NCBI GenBank assembly: GCA_002964805.2
Contig: PUDQ02000113.1
Location: 496,001-560,000 of the forward strand
Length of the DNA stretch: 64,000 nt
Reading direction: 5' to 3'
Origin: Trametes villosa
Lineage: Eukaryota > Basidiomycota > Agaricomycetes > Polyporales > Polyporaceae
The notes beneath the pieces were generated by a model. The model saw only the letters and a program-made list of their open reading frames with translations. It ran no database searches and was not told where the DNA came from. This document shows, piece after piece, positions 27,465-39,727 of the stretch. Made by a program: the position numbers and the translations under genes. Position 1 is the stretch's first letter; each line of letters begins with the position of its first letter.

Positions 27465-28770
27465 GGTTCGAGCGAGTTGGCGAGAAATGAGAGGCGATAC
27501 ATTCAACACGGGCGGGCGTCGAAGAGGTCGGGAGCGGTGGACGAGAAAGAACGAGTGCGGGTTGAGAATGCGAATCGCATGGACGTCTGGGGCGGACGAG
27601 GGCGGCAGATGGGGTTGCACAACCGTGGGAAAAGCCATTGTGGCGTTCTGTACGTACGTCGGCGCGACTTGTCCGCTCAACTGCCTCTTGGCCGGGGTGC
27701 TGCGCCTCGAGCCCCCACCGTCCTCTTTTGAATGCCCTGGCCGCCGCAGAGCATGCAATGTATGACGGCTGGCGGGCATAATGAGACGTCTTTCGCTCGC
27801 TCTTCGCTGACGGACGACACGCGTCTGTTCATTCGGCACGATCGGAAGACCAACGCACGTCCGGGCGCGAATCCGGGGTATCTCAGGGGTACAATGCACG
27901 CAGTATGTGTTACTCGCGCGTCCAACGTTTTACGCGCCTCTGCACAGTGATCGTATCTTTGCCCAGCAAGCGTAGCCCAAGCTGCTCTCTGCGTAGCTGT
28001 GGGCCCTTTGCCGCACGAGCGACTCGAGGTGGTATTGGCCACTCGAGGAGGGCCGAACGCACCCGGGCGTCGAGCTGACGTCGTGTTGTGGCGGCACTTC
28101 CTCCGTGTACGTCTGACATCCGAGGGGTGGAACCCTGAATATGACGCTCGCAAATGAAACTTTCCTAGTAGCCTGATCGATATAGGCTCATGGTAAAGCA
28201 GTCTGTACCTGCCCTGGCGCTGTGCGTGATACTTCGTAGCTGCGATACATCCTGGCAGATCGCATAGCTAGTACTGCAGAGTGGGCTGCAGAGGCTGCGA
28301 TGCCAACTTTACGCCCACAAGTCCGGCGCGGTGTGTAACGGCACACGTGCCTGGCGTAACGCGCGAACTACTACTAGAGGACGAAGCGCGCCGGACTGTT
28401 GCGTCACTGCTCTCCCATCATCCACGGGAAGGCAAAAGGCGTTCATAGTGGTAGGCGTACCGTGAGGAGGCCGCCAGGTAAGCTCAACCGTTTGTCCTAA
28501 AAATGCTTGTCGTTGCGTAGCGGACTGCAAACTCCTCTCACAACATGTCGCATCCTGGGGGAGCTGATCAATTCATCAACAGGGCTAGTACTTGGATAGA
28601 GCCCGGGAAGCGTAGAGAAGTGGGCCGCCTCAACAAGTTGCAGTCGACTGTATGCACACCAAGACACTTCCACATCCACTACGACTCAGCTGAATTAGCG
28701 GCTAAGGAACGCGTCGCCGCGCCCCGTGCTGTGCTCTAGCTGCAACAATTGACGAGCGAGGCTTTGCGCC
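27465..28770. other. Divergent intergenic region
   Basis: 1.3 kb between the start codons of the SR-rich gene and the first FIST gene, so both promoters lie here. Open frames present (such as 27677-28153 minus) are unsupported. Confidence 0.45.
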
Positions 28771-30335
28771 ATGGCGTTACACCTGAAAACCATCATCGCT
28801 CGCAGCCCAACGCAGATCTTCGCGCACATATCTAGTCTGGAGCCAATCCTCGCGCGGAATCCGCTTCTCTACACAGTCTCCGCCTCCCAACATACCGACT
28901 CCGGTGGACTCAGCGCGCTCGTCACCACTCTCGGCGAACTTCGCGGCGGCTCTGTCGGCTGCCTGACCGCCCCCATCCCCACTGGCCGCCCTTCCGGGCA
29001 GCAGCACATCGCCGTCTCTCTCGCCTCGTTCGACGAAAAACATGCGACGCTGTTCCGAAGCACGATCCCCGGTCGGAAAGCCGCGCAGGTCGGCCGGTGG
29101 CACGCTATGCATAAGAATGTGCGCCCGGATCCCGAGGTGCCGCTCGACGGTTCGGAAGACGCGCCAGACTGGGAGAATGCTCTGTCGCAGCCTTATGATA
29201 ACCACCCACTACCTGCTGAGCTACAGTCACTAAAGTCAGTCTTCAGTTCACTCGGGACTCACCGCTGGAGCTCTGTGTGCTGATGTCGTGGAATCCCAGC
29301 CCCGACGATGTACACGCCGTCCTCTACCTCACCGACAACGCGCCAGAAGGCCTCAGCAGCGCCTTGTCAGAGCGGTTCAGTTCTGCGAACAAGGTGAAGT
29401 GGCTAGCGATCCAGATGCGTGGATGTCTTTCTTACGGCGCGGTGTTGTATAGCTTGGGCTCATTGGCACTTCGACGCCCTTTGTGACGGGCAGGCCATAC
29501 TCGCTCCTCCACAACAAGAGCATATTCTCCGACGGAGCCGTCGGCGTCTGCCTATCTTCGAGCACGGAGCGGCCCACCCCCTACAGCGTGTTCCCGGGGC
29601 TCGAACCAATCACACGGCCCATGCTTGTGACCAGGTCGGGCCATACCTCTGTGGTGCTGAGAGACTTTCGTTGAATGCCGGCTTGCAGCTCCGAGGGTAA
29701 CTTGATAAACTCGCTGGACAACGCAAACCCATCCGGGCTGCTTCTGAACGCCATCAAGAATCATCCATCGACGTCTGGGAGGGACCCGAGCATCTCGCCG
29801 GACCTCCGGCTGTACGTGGGCACGCTCCAGCAGAAAGCGCACGGACACGGGGTGAGTGTTTCTGGGGACGATACTCGAGGTTCCGCACTGACCGCCGAGT
29901 GCAGCTCCTCCAGCTTTCCTACGTCATGTCGGGGGACCCCTCGCGCGGATCCATTGCCCTCGACACAGATGCGGCCCCACCGGAGGGCACTCTTGTTCAG
30001 GTGAGTCCAATACCCCTACATCTCCCTGAGGTGAGATGCTGAAAAGTTCGAAGGTGTTCCTTCTTCCTCCGTCCGTATCCCCAGACCTGCTGGGCGAGGT
30101 CGGGGGGCGCTGTGACGCGGGGCACCCCCGGCGCCTCGCGTTTGCGACGACGGAGCTCGACGACGCGGAGGTGGCGGATCTGGCCGAAGCGTCGGAGGAC
30201 GTGGGCGAACCCATCGTCTTGGAGGACACGTTCCTCGCGGCGTCGGAGAACGGCTGCATTGTCAGCCGAGCGGAGGAGCGTCCATGGAAGTGTACTGTCC
30301 CCGGTGCTACAATGGGTTTCCAGTGGCCAGCATGA
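28771..30335 (+). CDS. FIST-domain protein, copy 1
   Basis: Matches the FIST (F-box and intracellular signal transduction) N- and C-domain pattern, a proposed small-ligand sensor also found in human FBXO22; no F-box is visible. N-terminal part: MALHLKTIIARS, LLYTVSASQHTDSGG, GGSVGCLTAPIP and HATLFRSTIPGRKAAQVGRW. After introns: NPDDVHAVLYLTDNAPEG, then LGLIGTSTPFVTGRPYSLL and GAVGVCLSS, PGLEPITRPMLVT, the FIST_C core. Later exons: DLRLYVGTLQQKAHGHG and, from the exon ending at 30335, KVFLLPPSVSPDLLGEVGG and NGCIVSRAEERPWKCTVPGA, ending FQWPA. The closest relative is the inverted copy at 37525-39106. The ligand is unknown. Confidence 0.65.
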
Positions 30336-30827
30336 ATGGATAGCACTCTTGTATGTCGTCGTTGTGCTCTCGTGGTTGTGCGTGGCTAGGATACCCTTCT
30401 AGGCTTGAGGTCATCGTGAAGCGGTGTGTACCGCCCCATTACTGCGCATGATGCGCTCTAACTTCAAAACTCTGGTAAACACTGATGCTGCAGGTGGACA
30501 TCGAGCGCAGACTTCGCCGGAGAGACGGGCATCCGTGGCACGCGTCTGGACGCGACGCGACGCGTGTATACACGGTCACGTGCTGGCATGGGGTGGCGAA
30601 TTCTGTCGCCATCGCCGAAAAAGGGTTGGGCACCGACCACCAGCTGTGGCTGGCGAATTTGAGCGATGTCGCCCACCGCGCAGAACCGTAACGCTCTCCG
30701 CCCGCCGTCTTCGTCATCGTCCTGCTCGCTAAGCGGCGAATAGCACTCCTCCGGTTTCTCGCTCTTCTCCTCCTCTTAAACTGTGCGTTGCAACTGGTGT
30801 CCCTACACTCTGCTTGCACCTCCCACC
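30336..30827. promoter_or_regulatory. Promoter region of the O-acetyltransferase gene
   Basis: 492 bases downstream of the FIST gene. It holds an E-box, TCACGTG (30576-30582), about 246 bases before the start codon, and a CT-rich run just before the start. The E-box matches the Cbf1 site of yeast MET promoters; its role here is an inference. Confidence 0.45.
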
Positions 30828-32530
30828 ATGAACGTAGGGAAGTCGACTTCAAAAGCTCTCAGGATTCTCGGCAAGGCTCCCGCACGCACGTACCGCTCCC
30901 ATCCTATCCGAGCAGCATCGCAATGCAGCGCACCGGGTCCCTCAAACCCTCCCCATGAACGCCCCCACTTTCCTTGTGTCGATGCGCATGCTGCCAGGGA
31001 GTCCCGCATAATCACCTCCCGCTCGTCTTCGTCTGCATCGGCCTCCACCTCGTCTGGACCAGAGCCGCCCTACGCGAGGCCAAATCCGACGTCCTACAAG
31101 GTCTACCACCACGACTCACCGCTGCCGCTCGTCTACGCCGACCCTCTGCCCTCCTTCGACATCGCGTACGAGACCTGGGGCACGCTCTCGCCGCGAAAGG
31201 ACAATGTGATCCTGCTCCACACCGGGCTCTCCGCGTCCTCGCACGCAGCGTCGACGGACCTCAACCCCGCAGACGGCTGGTGGGAGAAGTTCATCGGCCC
31301 CGGCAAGGCGCTCGACACGAACCAGTTCTTCATCATCTGCACGAACGTGCTCGGCGGCTGCTACGGCTCGACGGGGCCCTCCTCGATCGACCCGACTACG
31401 GGCGAGCCCTACGCCACGCGCTTCCCCGTCCTCTCCGTGTTTGACATGGTCCGCGCGCAGTTTTCGCTGCTCGACCACCTGGGCATCGACCGCCTCTACG
31501 CGAGTGTCGGCTCGTCTATGGGCGCGATGCAGAGTTTGGCGGCGGGCTGGCTCTACCCGGAGCGAGTGGGGAAGGTGGTGAGCATCAGTGGGACGGCGCG
31601 CAGCAGCCCTAGTGCGATCGCCATGCGTTTCGCGCAGCGTAGTGGTAAGTCCGATCTACAGCCTTGCTTGAAGCGCGTGGACTAAGCGAGGCTCCGTAGT
31701 GCTCATGGCGGATCCCAATTGGAAAAAGGGCTTCTACTATGACGGCCTGCCGCCGCACACAGGGATGAAACTCGCGCGACGTATGTCACTCGGATACCCT
31801 CCCCGTATACCCGACTAACCCTCGCCGCAGAAATTGCGACCATCACGTACCGCTCCGGACCGGAGTGGGACCTGCGTTTCGGGCGCAAGATGCGCAAGCT
31901 GCCCGACGACGCATCCGCGCCTCCGGACCGCCCTCGCACGCCTGCGCTCTGCCCGGACTTCCAGATCGAGACGTACCTCGACCACCAGGGCGAGGAGTTC
32001 TGCCTGAAGTACGACGCAAACTCGCTCATCTACATCTCGAAGGCGATGGATCTGTTCGACATGACCGCGCCTGCGCTCGCGGAGCTCCGCCTCGCCACGC
32101 CCGCTCCTCGTTCGGGTCCGCCGCCGCTGCCCCCGAGTCTGTCTGCGCACCCGGCATCCCCCGCCCACGCGCAGTACCACCACCTGCTGTCGCACTCGAA
32201 GAGTCACCCGCCGCCGCCGAACCCACCCCTGCACCTCCCGGAGTTGGCGGAGGGCCTGCGACCGCTGGCGAACACGCCGGTGCTGATTCTGGGTGTGCAA
32301 AGCGATATCCTGTTCCCGGTGGAGCAGCAGCGCGAGGTCGCGGACGCGCTGAGGATTGCGGGGAACCAGATGGTGAGCTACTACGAGCTCGGGGGCGTCT
32401 GGGGGCACGATACGTTCCTGTGAGTACTTTCTATCTCGCCGTTATCGGCCACCTTTTGCTGACTGGTGCCGTGTTCGCCAGGCTGGACGTGCAGAACGTC
32501 GGAGGCGCGATCAGGGGTTTCTTGTCATGA
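30828..32530 (+). CDS. Homoserine/serine O-acetyltransferase (MetX/Met2/CysA family)
   Basis: Alpha/beta-hydrolase acyltransferase of sulfur amino acid synthesis, acetylating homoserine or serine to supply sulfhydrylases. Four exons (30828-31644, 31700-31780, 31831-32419, 32482-32530) give 511 residues. Motifs: [79 protein letters not shown]. The catalytic triad fits Ser in [10 protein letters not shown], Asp in [10 protein letters not shown] and His in WGHDTF. An Arg/Ser/Ala-rich N-terminus of about 80 residues with few acids looks like a mitochondrial presequence. The presequence and the GSSMG elbow point to the CysA/Cys2-type serine acetyltransferase rather than cytosolic Met2, but this cannot be settled by eye. 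A Pro/Ser-rich insert ([19 protein letters not shown]) sits in the cap region. Confidence 0.85.
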
Positions 32531-32779
32531 TGGATATCTAGTACCACTCGCATGTAGCTATACGCATTCTGTAGATCTTATGCACGGATTTCTACCGGGA
32601 CACACCTTATCGTATCGTTGTCCAGGCGCGTCGGTTCCGGGATATACGCGAAGCCGCGAGGTTATGGGCGCTTCCTCTTGTGCCTCATACCTTCATCCTA
32701 TCCTGCTGCTTCTCGGAGACCTTTGCTACGGCCGAACAGGACCAGCCTCTGAAGCTCTTCCTAATAGCGCGCCGCCATC

Positions 32780-35163
32780 ATGCGCGTAAAAGCAGTCAGC
32801 TCCGTCCGCGTTGTACGTCCACGGCGCGCCCTGCCAACCGTGACGGCCGCTGCTCTGCGCAAGGGCGTGCTTGTGCTAACTGACTGCCTACCGCCTCTTG
32901 CGCACAGAACAAGCCGCTGTTCAGGCCGCGCTATGGGCCTTTTGCGCTGCACACAGCGCTGGATGGGCCGATGCCAGAAGCGAACGGCCGTGAAGAGTGC
33001 GTGTCCTGACTGTACTGTGTTCCCTCACCCCGATGCCCTAGTACTGACGGCCGCCTACCCGTGCGTCCAGAATCACGGTTACCAACCCCGCCAACGGCGA
33101 GCACCTATCCACGTACGTCCCGCATTCCTCTTTCATCTTCCCCACACCCTTCCCTATCCCCTACGCCCCCAATCCCAGACCAACGCGTCCCGCAACTGAC
33201 CCCCACCCGCAGGATCGTGTCCGCGTCGGAGGAGGACGTGCAGAGCGCGGTCTACACCGCGCACGAAGTCTTCAAGGGCGGCGTGTGGTCGCGCGGGTCC
33301 GCGGCGCAGCGCGCGGCGGTGCTCTCGAACCTCGCGCGCGACCTCGAGGAGCGCGTGCCCGAGCTCGCGCGGGTGGAGACGATGCAGACGGGCCGCGCGG
33401 TGCGCGAGATGAAGGCGCAGGTACGCTCTCTTTTCGCGTTTGTGATAGGGAGGTGGATAGTGGGTGCTGACTGGTGTTGGTGTGCGGGGTAGCTGGGGCG
33501 ACTGCCGGAATGGTTGTGAGTGCTAGACGTTTGGTGTGGCGGAGGCGCGCGGTCTGACGGGGCCTGCAGAGACTACTATGCGTCGGTTCTGCGCACGCAC
33601 AACGCGTACGTCGCGCCGACGCAGGGCCCGCTGCTGAACTACGTGCAGCGCATCCCTCTCGGCGTTGTCGCGCAAATCACCGTACGTGCAGCTCAGACCT
33701 CTTCCTCTCTCGCAAGGCGCCGCTCAACTCAAGCATTGTAGCCCTTCAACCACCCGCTCCTCATCGCGGTGAAGAAGATCGCCCCAGCACTCGCCGCAGG
33801 CAACTCCGTCATCGTCAAGCCGAGTGAGCTCGCGCCCATCAGCGTGCTCGAGTTCGCCGAAATGGCTATCGCAGCCGGAGGTGCGTCCCCTCCCTCCTAA
33901 CCGTCAGCGGGCGCGAGTGCCCATTTCATGACGCAGTGCCCGCCGGGGTGTTGCAGGTGCTCCCGGGATACGGCCGGACGATCGGCAAGGCGCTCGTGTC
34001 GGACCCTGCGATTAGGAAGGTCGACATCACGGTACGCACCCCGCACGTCCTCCTCGCCATCTCACCCTGACGCACGCCGCAGGCAGGGACAGACACGGGG
34101 CGCGCGATAGGCAAGATCGTCGGCGGGAACCTCGCGCACTACACAGCGGAGCTCGGCGGGAAGGCGCCGATCGTCGTGTTCGGGGACGCGGACGTCGAGT
34201 CTGCGGTGAACGGCGCCGCGTTCGCGTGCTTCGTCGCGTCTGGCCAGACGTGCGTCTCCGGAACGCGGCTGCTCGTGCAGGACGCCGTGTATGACGAGTT
34301 CATGGAGCGCTTCTTGCGGAAGGTTGAGGGCATCACGAGCAGGATGGGCAACCGTACGTCTGCCGTACATTGCAGGGTGCTGTTGCGTTGACGCTCCTTC
34401 TTTGTCGTCGCAGCGCTCAACCCGCAGTCGACGATGGGTACCGTCATCTCGCTGCGCCAGCTCGAGCGCATAGAGCGCATCGTGCAGCGCGGCGTCGGCA
34501 CGGTCCTCACGGGTGGGCAGCGCCTGACCGGGCCCTCGCCCCTCGACGGGTACGACTTCTCGCAGGGGGCGTTCTTCCCGCCGACAGTCATCGCAGACGT
34601 GCCGACCGAAGACGATCTCTGGCGAGAGGAGATCTTCGGCCCGGTCGTCGTCGTCAAGCGGTTCTCCGTGCGTGTTCTCCTTTCGTATATGCGGCGTGGG
34701 GACTCACACTGACCGATACGCAGTCGGAGCAGGAGGGCATCGACCTCGCGAACGGGTGCAAGTACGGGCTCGGCGCGGGCGTCTGGACGCAGGATCTGTC
34801 AAGGGCACACCGGGTGTCTGCGCTGATCCAGGCCGGCCTCGTCTGGGTGAACACACATCACCGCAATGACCCCAGCTCACCATGGTACGCCGCCATCTCT
34901 GGTTGTCAGACATATATTTGGGCTGACGCTCGCGCAGGGGCGGGATGAAGGAGAGCGGGATTGGGCGGGAGAACGGGCTGGAAGCGTTTGAGGCTTGTAC
35001 GTGGTTGCTCTGTTGCCTCGCAGGGCTGCGCTGACCGCCCTGCTGCTTTTTCACAGACACACAGAGTAAGTCGACGATCGTCAACATCGCCACGGCGGAG
35101 GACACACGAAAAGTGCAGGACTGGTTCGCGGAAGAAGAGGACGAGGAAAAGCGCTACGGCTGA
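32780..35163 (+). CDS. Aldehyde dehydrogenase family protein
   Basis: NAD(P)-dependent aldehyde dehydrogenase. Thirteen exons splice in frame to 530 residues: 32780-32812, 32908-32996, 33071-33112, 33213-33420, 33493-33515, 33570-33681, 33742-33880, 33937-34031, 34083-34353, 34414-34667, 34724-34884, 34938-34996 and 35057-35163. Key segments: [20 protein letters not shown] and [18 protein letters not shown] (cofactor fold), [29 protein letters not shown] (general-base Glu), [11 protein letters not shown] (nucleophile Cys), [13 protein letters not shown] and [13 protein letters not shown]. Exons of 33, 42 and 23 bases make it hard to predict automatically. The start exon is the least certain part: it is chosen because GTT|GTACGT gives a good donor and keeps the frame. 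The substrate cannot be inferred. Confidence 0.88.
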
Positions 35164-35595
35164 CCGCCTCAGCCTCTGTCGTAGTACTAGTACTGTTGTC
35201 GAGTGCCCGGGTGCTGTGTGGTCTCCATGGATTTGTGCTCCCCACGGGTGCGGGCCCGTGCACACTGCGACGTCACCGGCGGGGACGTCTGTTAGACGCG
35301 GCCGCGATCGCAGGTGCGTCTGGCTGACAGTAGCTCGGATGCGCCCAAAAGGGGGGCGAAATGCCGCCGCGCCGAGTCCCACGTCGCGGGAGTGTGTGGG
35401 AGGCACGCGCGCGGAGCCTGATCGTGCTCGATCCACTCGCCCTATTTGGGTCGCGGGCTGCCCCTCGCGGTGGCTTCCCCGGGGCGGGCCCTGGGTACAA
35501 AGTTGGGCTTCTAAAGTTCGGGTTCTGAGCTTTGTGCCGCCGCCCTTCTACCTCGAGGCTCTCTCTATACCCGCGCCGGCCCCCTCCCTGCCAGC
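35164..35595. other. Intergenic: promoter of the small membrane protein gene
   Basis: No gene seen. Both neighbours run on the plus strand. The start codon context is CCAGCATGCC. Confidence 0.5.
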
Positions 35596-36182
35596 ATGCC
35601 CGCCCCAGGCGACGCGGACGTGGAGGCGCAGAGAGGCAGAGCACGCTCGTCGTCCATATCGAAACGGCGCGCTTCGGAGGTGAGTTCGGCATTGCAGATT
35701 GGGCCGCGAGTCGCCCTACAACTGCCGTACAGGATCCCGCAGAGCCCCAGCGCAAGTGGCGATGGTCGAAGCCCGCCACTCAATTACCAGTGGTGCGTGC
35801 GTACAACTACCCATAGGGCTCCTGAGTCGAGACATTGAGCAGCTTCAAAACCTTGGCCGCAAGTGGCCATCACGAACGGAGAAGCAGGGGTTCTTTGACG
35901 GTGACTCCGAGACGCCGTCCCAGTGGCCTCCCGAGAGGATCCTGTTTCTCCTCGGCATGGTCTTCTTCCCATTGTGGATATTCGGTGCATTCTGGCGATG
36001 GCGGGACGGGTTTGAGCCTTGTGAGTCTAGTCTTCACTACGTCTTGACAGGCGCTGGAATAATCCTGCCCGCCACTTATAGTCGCAGACCTGCATAAATG
36101 GCGATGTCAAGTCATGCTCATGATGACCTCTGTCATCGCAGCCGGCCTCGTAGTTGTCGAGGTTGTGTTCCGGGAAGCCTGA
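35596..36182 (+). CDS. Small two-span membrane protein of unknown function
   Basis: Three exons (35596-35796, 35843-36020, 36088-36182) splice in frame to 157 residues. The first 95 or so residues are hydrophilic and Ser/Arg-rich (MPAPGDADVEAQRGRARSSS), followed by LQNLGRKWPSRTEKQGFFD. The hydrophobic segment ILFLLGMVFFPLWIFGAFW lies after WPPE, and a second one, MLMMTSVIAAGLVVVEVVF, near the C-terminus, which ends REA. Such small tail-heavy membrane proteins recur in basidiomycete genomes but I know no assigned role. The stop lies 137 bases from the convergent Vps60 gene. The acceptor of intron 1 is the least certain junction. Confidence 0.65.
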
Positions 36183-36319
36183 TTCTGCCGACCCAGCCGG
36201 GATAGAGTCTCGTTCTGTAGAGATAGTGTACATTTACCTGGAACATGTTGTTACAGTCGTCATAATAACAGTCGTGATGATACAGTGACCACGGGGATAT
36301 CCAACGAGCGAAGCAGCCT

Positions 36320-37265
36320 CTAAGCCGATGTCTTGACTGCCTCCTTCTGCTCTGGAGCCTGCGCGAAGGGTAAGCGCGCACTCAGGCGACATGCAGGACA
36401 ACCGTACCTCTGACAGCTCTACTGGGGGCTCGTCCACGAAGTCAGGTACCTTGTTCAGGTCGTTGAGATATGACGGCCCCTCCTCCTCCACGTCCAGCTC
36501 CAGAGCATCGAGCTCTGTAGTATACGTGAGCGAGTAGACGAAGCCTAACAAAGGGAGGTACGCACCCGCTTCCAGCTCCGCCTCGTCGATATCATCAGGT
36601 ACGGCGTACGAGCGCCCCAACGTCTCCTGGATCTCGTTCGCCTGCTCGAGCAAGTCCTCCATGTCGTAGTGGATGTTCTGAACGCATACGACCACGGTCA
36701 GCCCCGCGCGCGCCCATGCCATAGCCCGTACAAAGACGCACCTCGATCTTGTCGACGTCGATCTTGCCGTACTGCTTGCGCAGCTCCTTGTTCGCGACTT
36801 TCATCGCGTCCACCGTCGCCATCGTGTTCCGCAGGTTCTCCGTCGCGAGCGCGGCGGACTCCATGTTGAACGTCTGCTGCGTCAGCTGGGCGAGCTGCGC
36901 CTCGTACATCCGCTTCTGCCTCAGCGTCCGCAGCGCGCGCTCCTGGATCGCACTCTAGGAGGATGGGTGGGTGTGGTTAGTGCTGAGCTGCGGCGCGAGG
37001 CGGGGGGTACGCACCTTGCCAGGGCCATTGCGGAGGCGTGCCATCTGCTCTTTGTACCGCGCGAGCTCGCCGTCGAGCTTCTTGATCTTCACTTCTATGG
37101 ACGCCATGCGCGTGTCTGTCTGTGGGAGCAGCGGGGGGCGCATGAGCGCGCCGCCAGGCGTGGTGTGGCTGAGAGCGGCCAGAGTAGTAGACTGACCGAG
37201 GAGATCGCATCCTGCAGCGTCGGACGGGGCTTCTTGCTCGAGGAAGAGCCGAAGATGCGGTTCAT
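36320..37265 (-). CDS. VPS60: ESCRT-III-like protein Vps60/CHMP5
   Basis: Snf7-family protein that binds Vta1 and modulates Vps4 in multivesicular body sorting. The spliced start is MNRIFGSSSSKKPRPTLQDA, then RMASIEVKIKKLDGELARYK and EQMARLRNGPGK, matching CHMP5 closely. The next exons give ALRTLRQKRMYEAQLAQLTQ, NLRNTMATVDAMKVANKELR and KQYGKIDVDKIE, then DMEDLLEQANEIQETLGRSY and DIDEAELEAELDALELDVEE. The last short exon is APEQKEAVKTSA. MNR(I/L)FG and the acidic DEAELEAELDAL helix separate CHMP5 from other ESCRT-III members. Five or six exons are visible. With Did2 at 22.9 kb it is the second Vps4-regulating ESCRT-III protein in the window. Confidence 0.9.
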
Positions 37266-37524
37266 GGCGTCGTTAGCGTTGGTGGTAGTGGTTCAAGGGA
37301 GAGGTGGGGTATCAGATGGTCGAGTGGTGGTAGACGGCAGCGAGTTATATTGTCGGTAGACGCCCGTAGCGCAGTATACTGAAGCGAGGGTGGCCACCCA
37401 TATATGGCAGGCTCTGTGGTTCGCAATGAAGAACTAAGGCGCGCCTCGGATCATCGAGTGCTATTGTGATATGTGGGTAACAAGTGAATACGATTGCATA
37501 GCGATGTAACAAAGCGAGGCCCTT

Positions 37525-39106
37525 TCATGCAGGCCACTTGAAACCCGTCATAGCCCCGGGAACCGTGCATGTCCACGGACGATCTCCCGCACGGTTGATA
37601 ACACACCCGTTCTCCGATGCTACGAGGAACGCGTCCTCTAGTAGAACAACGTCGTCGTATTTGTCTAGGTCGTTGCTCAGTTCCTGGAGATCTGCGAGGT
37701 TGAGTTCGGTCGACGCGAACGCGAGCCGCTGGGGGCGTTTCGCATCGCGGTGCTTCTGAAACTCGCCCACCAAGTCCGAGGGGGGTGCGGACGGAGGGAG
37801 GAGGAACAGCTTCGGAGCGTTCAGGGCCACAAGCATAGCTTATATGGGAGAGTGTGACTTACCCTCACAAGGGCGCCTTGCGGCAGGGCGTCGTCGGGAT
37901 GGAGGGCGATAGGTCCGCGCGCAAGGTCCATCGACGTGATGCGGGAAAGCTTGATGAGCTGCCCTTGGCCGTCAGCGAGAAACCCTGATCTTCCACTCGC
38001 GAAAGTACGAACGTCAAATCCGCGCAGTTTGTGCCGCAGTGTCCCCATGTACAGCCGGAGGTCTGGCCAGGTGCTCCGGTCCATCCCAGACGTCAGCGGG
38101 TGCGTCTTGAGAGCGTCCAGAATCCGCGCGGACGGGTTCTCGAGTTCGATTGACTCTATCAGGTTGCCCTTGCATCTGCGGGGTTGTCTTTAACGGGCGT
38201 TTGCCGGTACGACACAAATACAAGCTCACTCTGTTATTGACATGGGCCGTGAGATCGGCTCGAGCCCCGGGAACTCGCTCCAGAGGGTGGGCCGCTTGCG
38301 CTTGCCGTGGAGGCAGACGCCTACGGCACCGCTGCTTTCCATCTCGCGGCCGTCAAAGAGCAGGGACGGGCGGCCGGTCACGAAGTGCGTCGACGTGCCG
38401 ACCATCCCGAGCTAGTGCATGAACTGCGCCGTGAGCGGGGTGCGTGCAAATTGGGACCACCGTCGGCCACCTCACCTGGGTCGCAGAGGGGAACTTCTCA
38501 GACAGTACGTGGTTGAGGTTTTCTGGCGCGTCGTCGGTGAAGTAGAGGATGCTGTGCACGTCATCTGGCCTAGAGCAACGCGACATCAGCAATAGCGTCG
38601 AGAGAGCGTCTCGCGCATAGACCAGGGACCTACTCCAAGTCATCGAGCTCCATAGGGAGTTCCATGGTGTCGACCCACCGCGGCTCCATGTCCTCCCAGT
38701 CTATCTCCTGCTCCTCGCCATCCTGGCACGGGAACTTGGGGTCCTTCGGCAGGGTCCTGGGCTCGCGGCGATACCGGCCGTGCTTCGCGAGGGCCTCGCG
38801 CCCGGGGATCGTGCTGCGGAACAGCGTCGCGTGCTTCGGGTCGAACCAGGCGGCGGAGATGGCCATGTATTGCTCCCAGCCCGCGCGGCCGGTGGGGATC
38901 GGGGCAGACAGACAGCCGACGGAGCTGCCGCCGTGGATGTTGCTGAGCGTCGTGTGCACCGTCTCGATCTCACGCGAGGGCGTGTGTTGCGTGGCGGCCA
39001 TCGTGTAGAGGAGCGGAAACGGCCTGATCTCGGGTGGCACTCCCCACAAGTATGGGAGCGCCGACAGTGTGCTGCGAGCGATGACGGTCCTCATATGTAA
39101 GGCCAT
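37525..39106 (-). CDS. FIST-domain protein, copy 2
   Basis: Paralogue of the gene at 28771-30335, on the opposite strand. It begins MALHMRTVIARS (copy 1: MALHLKTIIARS) and shares LLYTMAATQHTPSRE, GGSSVGCLSAPIPTGR and HATLFRSTIPGREALAKHGR. Later exons: RPDDVHSILYFTDDAPENL, LGMVGTSTHFVTGRPSLLFD, SGAVGVCLHGKRKRPTLWSE and FPGLEPISRPMS. The final exon (to 37525) has LFLLPPSAPPSDLVGEFQKH and GCVINRAGDRPWTCTVPGAM, ending FKWPA. Exon order and ends match copy 1. The Asp/Glu-rich loop between the two domains (CQDGEEQEIDWEDMEPRWVD) is where the copies differ most. No F-box is seen, so it is not a direct FBXO22 counterpart. Confidence 0.65.
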
Positions 39107-39727
39107 GGCGAAACGCTTCGGCGATGGTTAATGGTTGCGACCGCACGCAGGGCTGAGCATGTAAAGCGATCTTTCGGGTGTTCAACTCAGCCATAGGTTA
39201 TACTCGACAATTTGCACAGACATACATACAGTTTGTGGTCAAGGTGCAGGCCCACTAGAGCTAATGGTCCCGCTGCGGTTCCAACTTGGCGCCCGCGTTG
39301 TAGAATTCAGCAGCCTGTCGATAATTTATTTAGCTTCTCTAGTTCTGTAGACAGTAGTACGCTGATCAAGAGTCTGCTTCATCAGGAGGCGCACACGTGT
39401 ATGGAGGTTAGGTAGCTTGCCTGGTGTTGCGTATACTGCCTCAAATTCCTTTGGCTCGAGTGAGTGATGGGCTGAGAAGAGGCACAACGGCACCGCGCGC
39501 TTCCCCGTGGCGCTGATTCGCGCGTTACAACCAGCACGTGTGCCGTTACACACCGCGTCGGACGCTGTTGCTATTAGCGGAGTACGGCACTCTCCTTGCA
39601 GCCGTTCGTTGCGGTCCCCGCACGAATCAGAGATACTATAGCACCTACAGCTAGTATGTACATCCCAAGAAATTCCCACCAAATTCTACCCATATCCGAG
39701 CGCCTGAGACTCCGAGTGACACCGAGT
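39107..39727. other. Intergenic: promoter of FIST copy 2 and 3' flank of the oxygenase
   Basis: AT-richer than its surroundings (for example 39310-39345). No gene is supported. Confidence 0.45.
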
